Positions 12,056 through 12,541 of a stretch of DNA of 12,541 nucleotides are shown piece by piece. Below the pieces are notes generated by a model that was not told the DNA's origin, did no database searches, and saw only the letters and a list, made by a program, of their open reading frames with translations. The DNA is taken from contig CAYOOT010000078.1 in NCBI GenBank assembly GCA_964405665.1, positions 1-12,541 of the forward strand, read 5' to 3'. The position numbers and the translations under genes were made by a program. Position 1 is the stretch's first letter, and the number at the start of each line of letters is the position of its first letter. The stretch is from CAYOOT01 sp964405665. GTDB taxonomy: Bacteria > Bdellovibrionota_C > UBA2361 > SZUA-149 > CAZDWZ01.

Positions 12056-12541
12056 ATGCCATATAAGTTTCTGAAAATATTAGTTTTTATTCTTTTATCA
12101 GCAATTATTGCAGCTTATTTATTTTACTTAAATCCCGCTCCGGTAATTTTTAAATATTACAAAAATCCCGACGACTATATCGAAAGACCTTTGGCCTTTA
12201 TTCTACTATTATCTTTTTTTAGCGGCGTAATTCTAACGACAATTTCCGCTTTCTGGATTTTTGCAAAATATAAAATTCATATTTGGAAACTCCACAACGC
12301 TGCTCAAGAGATTTCTACTGCAAATAAACTTCTAACCTCTGCTCGTGAGAACATGGCTTTAAAAAATTTTAATTCTGCACGACACATTTTACAAAAAATA
12401 ATCGATAAAGATCCAAAAAATATCATGGCCCAAATTATGCTGGCTAAAACATATCAACTGGAAAACGCGCCAGATCTCGCCCTAAAAGTTCTAGATCTGG
12501 CTAGAGCAGGCAATGAAAGGAATAAAGAACTGTTATTGTAT
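12056..12541 (+). CDS. LapA-like membrane protein fused to TPR repeats, 3' end outside the window
   Basis: 162 residues are visible. Two hydrophobic helices (about 5-25 and 46-70) are separated by a short loop with LNPAPVIFKYY. After a basic stretch (KYKIHIWKL, 71-79) come tetratricopeptide-like helices: about 94-121 (ending ILQKIIDKDP) and about 122-155 (AQIMLAKTYQLENAPDLALKVL). The double helix with a short loop resembles LapA (DUF1049). The following TPRs resemble LapB/YciM, which in E. coli is a separate protein encoded next to LapA and controls lipopolysaccharide synthesis. A fused LapA-LapB role is an inference that fits the envelope-glycan neighbours. No strong ribosome site precedes the ATG. 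The rest of the gene is off the right edge. Confidence 0.7.
   Translation, partial: MPYKFLKILVFILLSAIIAAYLFYLNPAPVIFKYYKNPDDYIERPLAFILLLSFFSGVILTTISAFWIFAKYKIHIWKLHNAAQEISTANKLLTSARENMALKNFNSARHILQKIIDKDPKNIMAQIMLAKTYQLENAPDLALKVLDLARAGNERNKELLLY

Overview
The window looks like a scaffold from an AT-rich, Gram-negative-type bacterium. The evidence is cell-envelope genes (a polyprenyl-phosphate sugar transferase, a PMT-type glycosyltransferase, a LapA-like membrane protein with TPRs), diaminopimelate/pantothenate biosynthesis genes, sigma70-like promoters and Shine-Dalgarno sites. A 100-base run of N (1378-1477) is a scaffolding gap, so this is probably a draft or metagenome assembly. I cannot name the lineage from the sequence.

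Layout. (1) 1-20 is the 3' end of a tRNA-Gly gene with encoded CCA. (2) About 21-2527 is accessory DNA: a small kinase-like gene, a divergent partner ORF and a HEPN-like gene cut by the gap. They are separated by copies of a dispersed composite repeat; one pair of copies forms a MITE-like element of about 181 bp. (3) 2517-4313 is an arsenic operon on the minus strand: arsR-arsC-arsM, followed by the first 26 codons of a second arsC that the repeat has cut off. (4) 4494-5369 is panC, divergent from ars. (5) 5361-5937 is a VapBC-type toxin-antitoxin pair. (6) 5997-6869 is dapA. (7) A hairpin-forming GGGGCACCC repeat lies at 6950-7005. (8) 7050-9213 is a NYN-domain gene followed by a PMT/ArnT-like glycosyltransferase. 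(9) 9203-11816, on the minus strand, is an exopolysaccharide-type sugar transferase followed by an SGNH-fold membrane esterase. (10) 12056 to the window end is a LapA-like/TPR protein running off the edge.

How the genes fit together. ArsR should sense arsenite and repress the operon, ArsC reduces arsenate to arsenite, and ArsM methylates arsenite. No efflux pump is visible here. The right half looks like envelope-polysaccharide assembly: the sugar transferase loads a polyprenyl phosphate, the PMT enzyme transfers a lipid-linked sugar, and the SGNH enzyme may add or remove acyl groups. PanC and DapA are isolated housekeeping enzymes.

Most interesting points: the repeat-delimited accessory segment next to tRNA-Gly; the remnant second arsC cut at a repeat boundary; two promoters (arsR and vapB) with identical geometry that put the predicted transcription start exactly on the A of the ATG, i.e. 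leaderless mRNAs; a perfect 13-bp palindrome that encodes the C-termini of two convergent proteins; a PanC with changes in normally conserved positions; and a LapA-like/TPR fusion.
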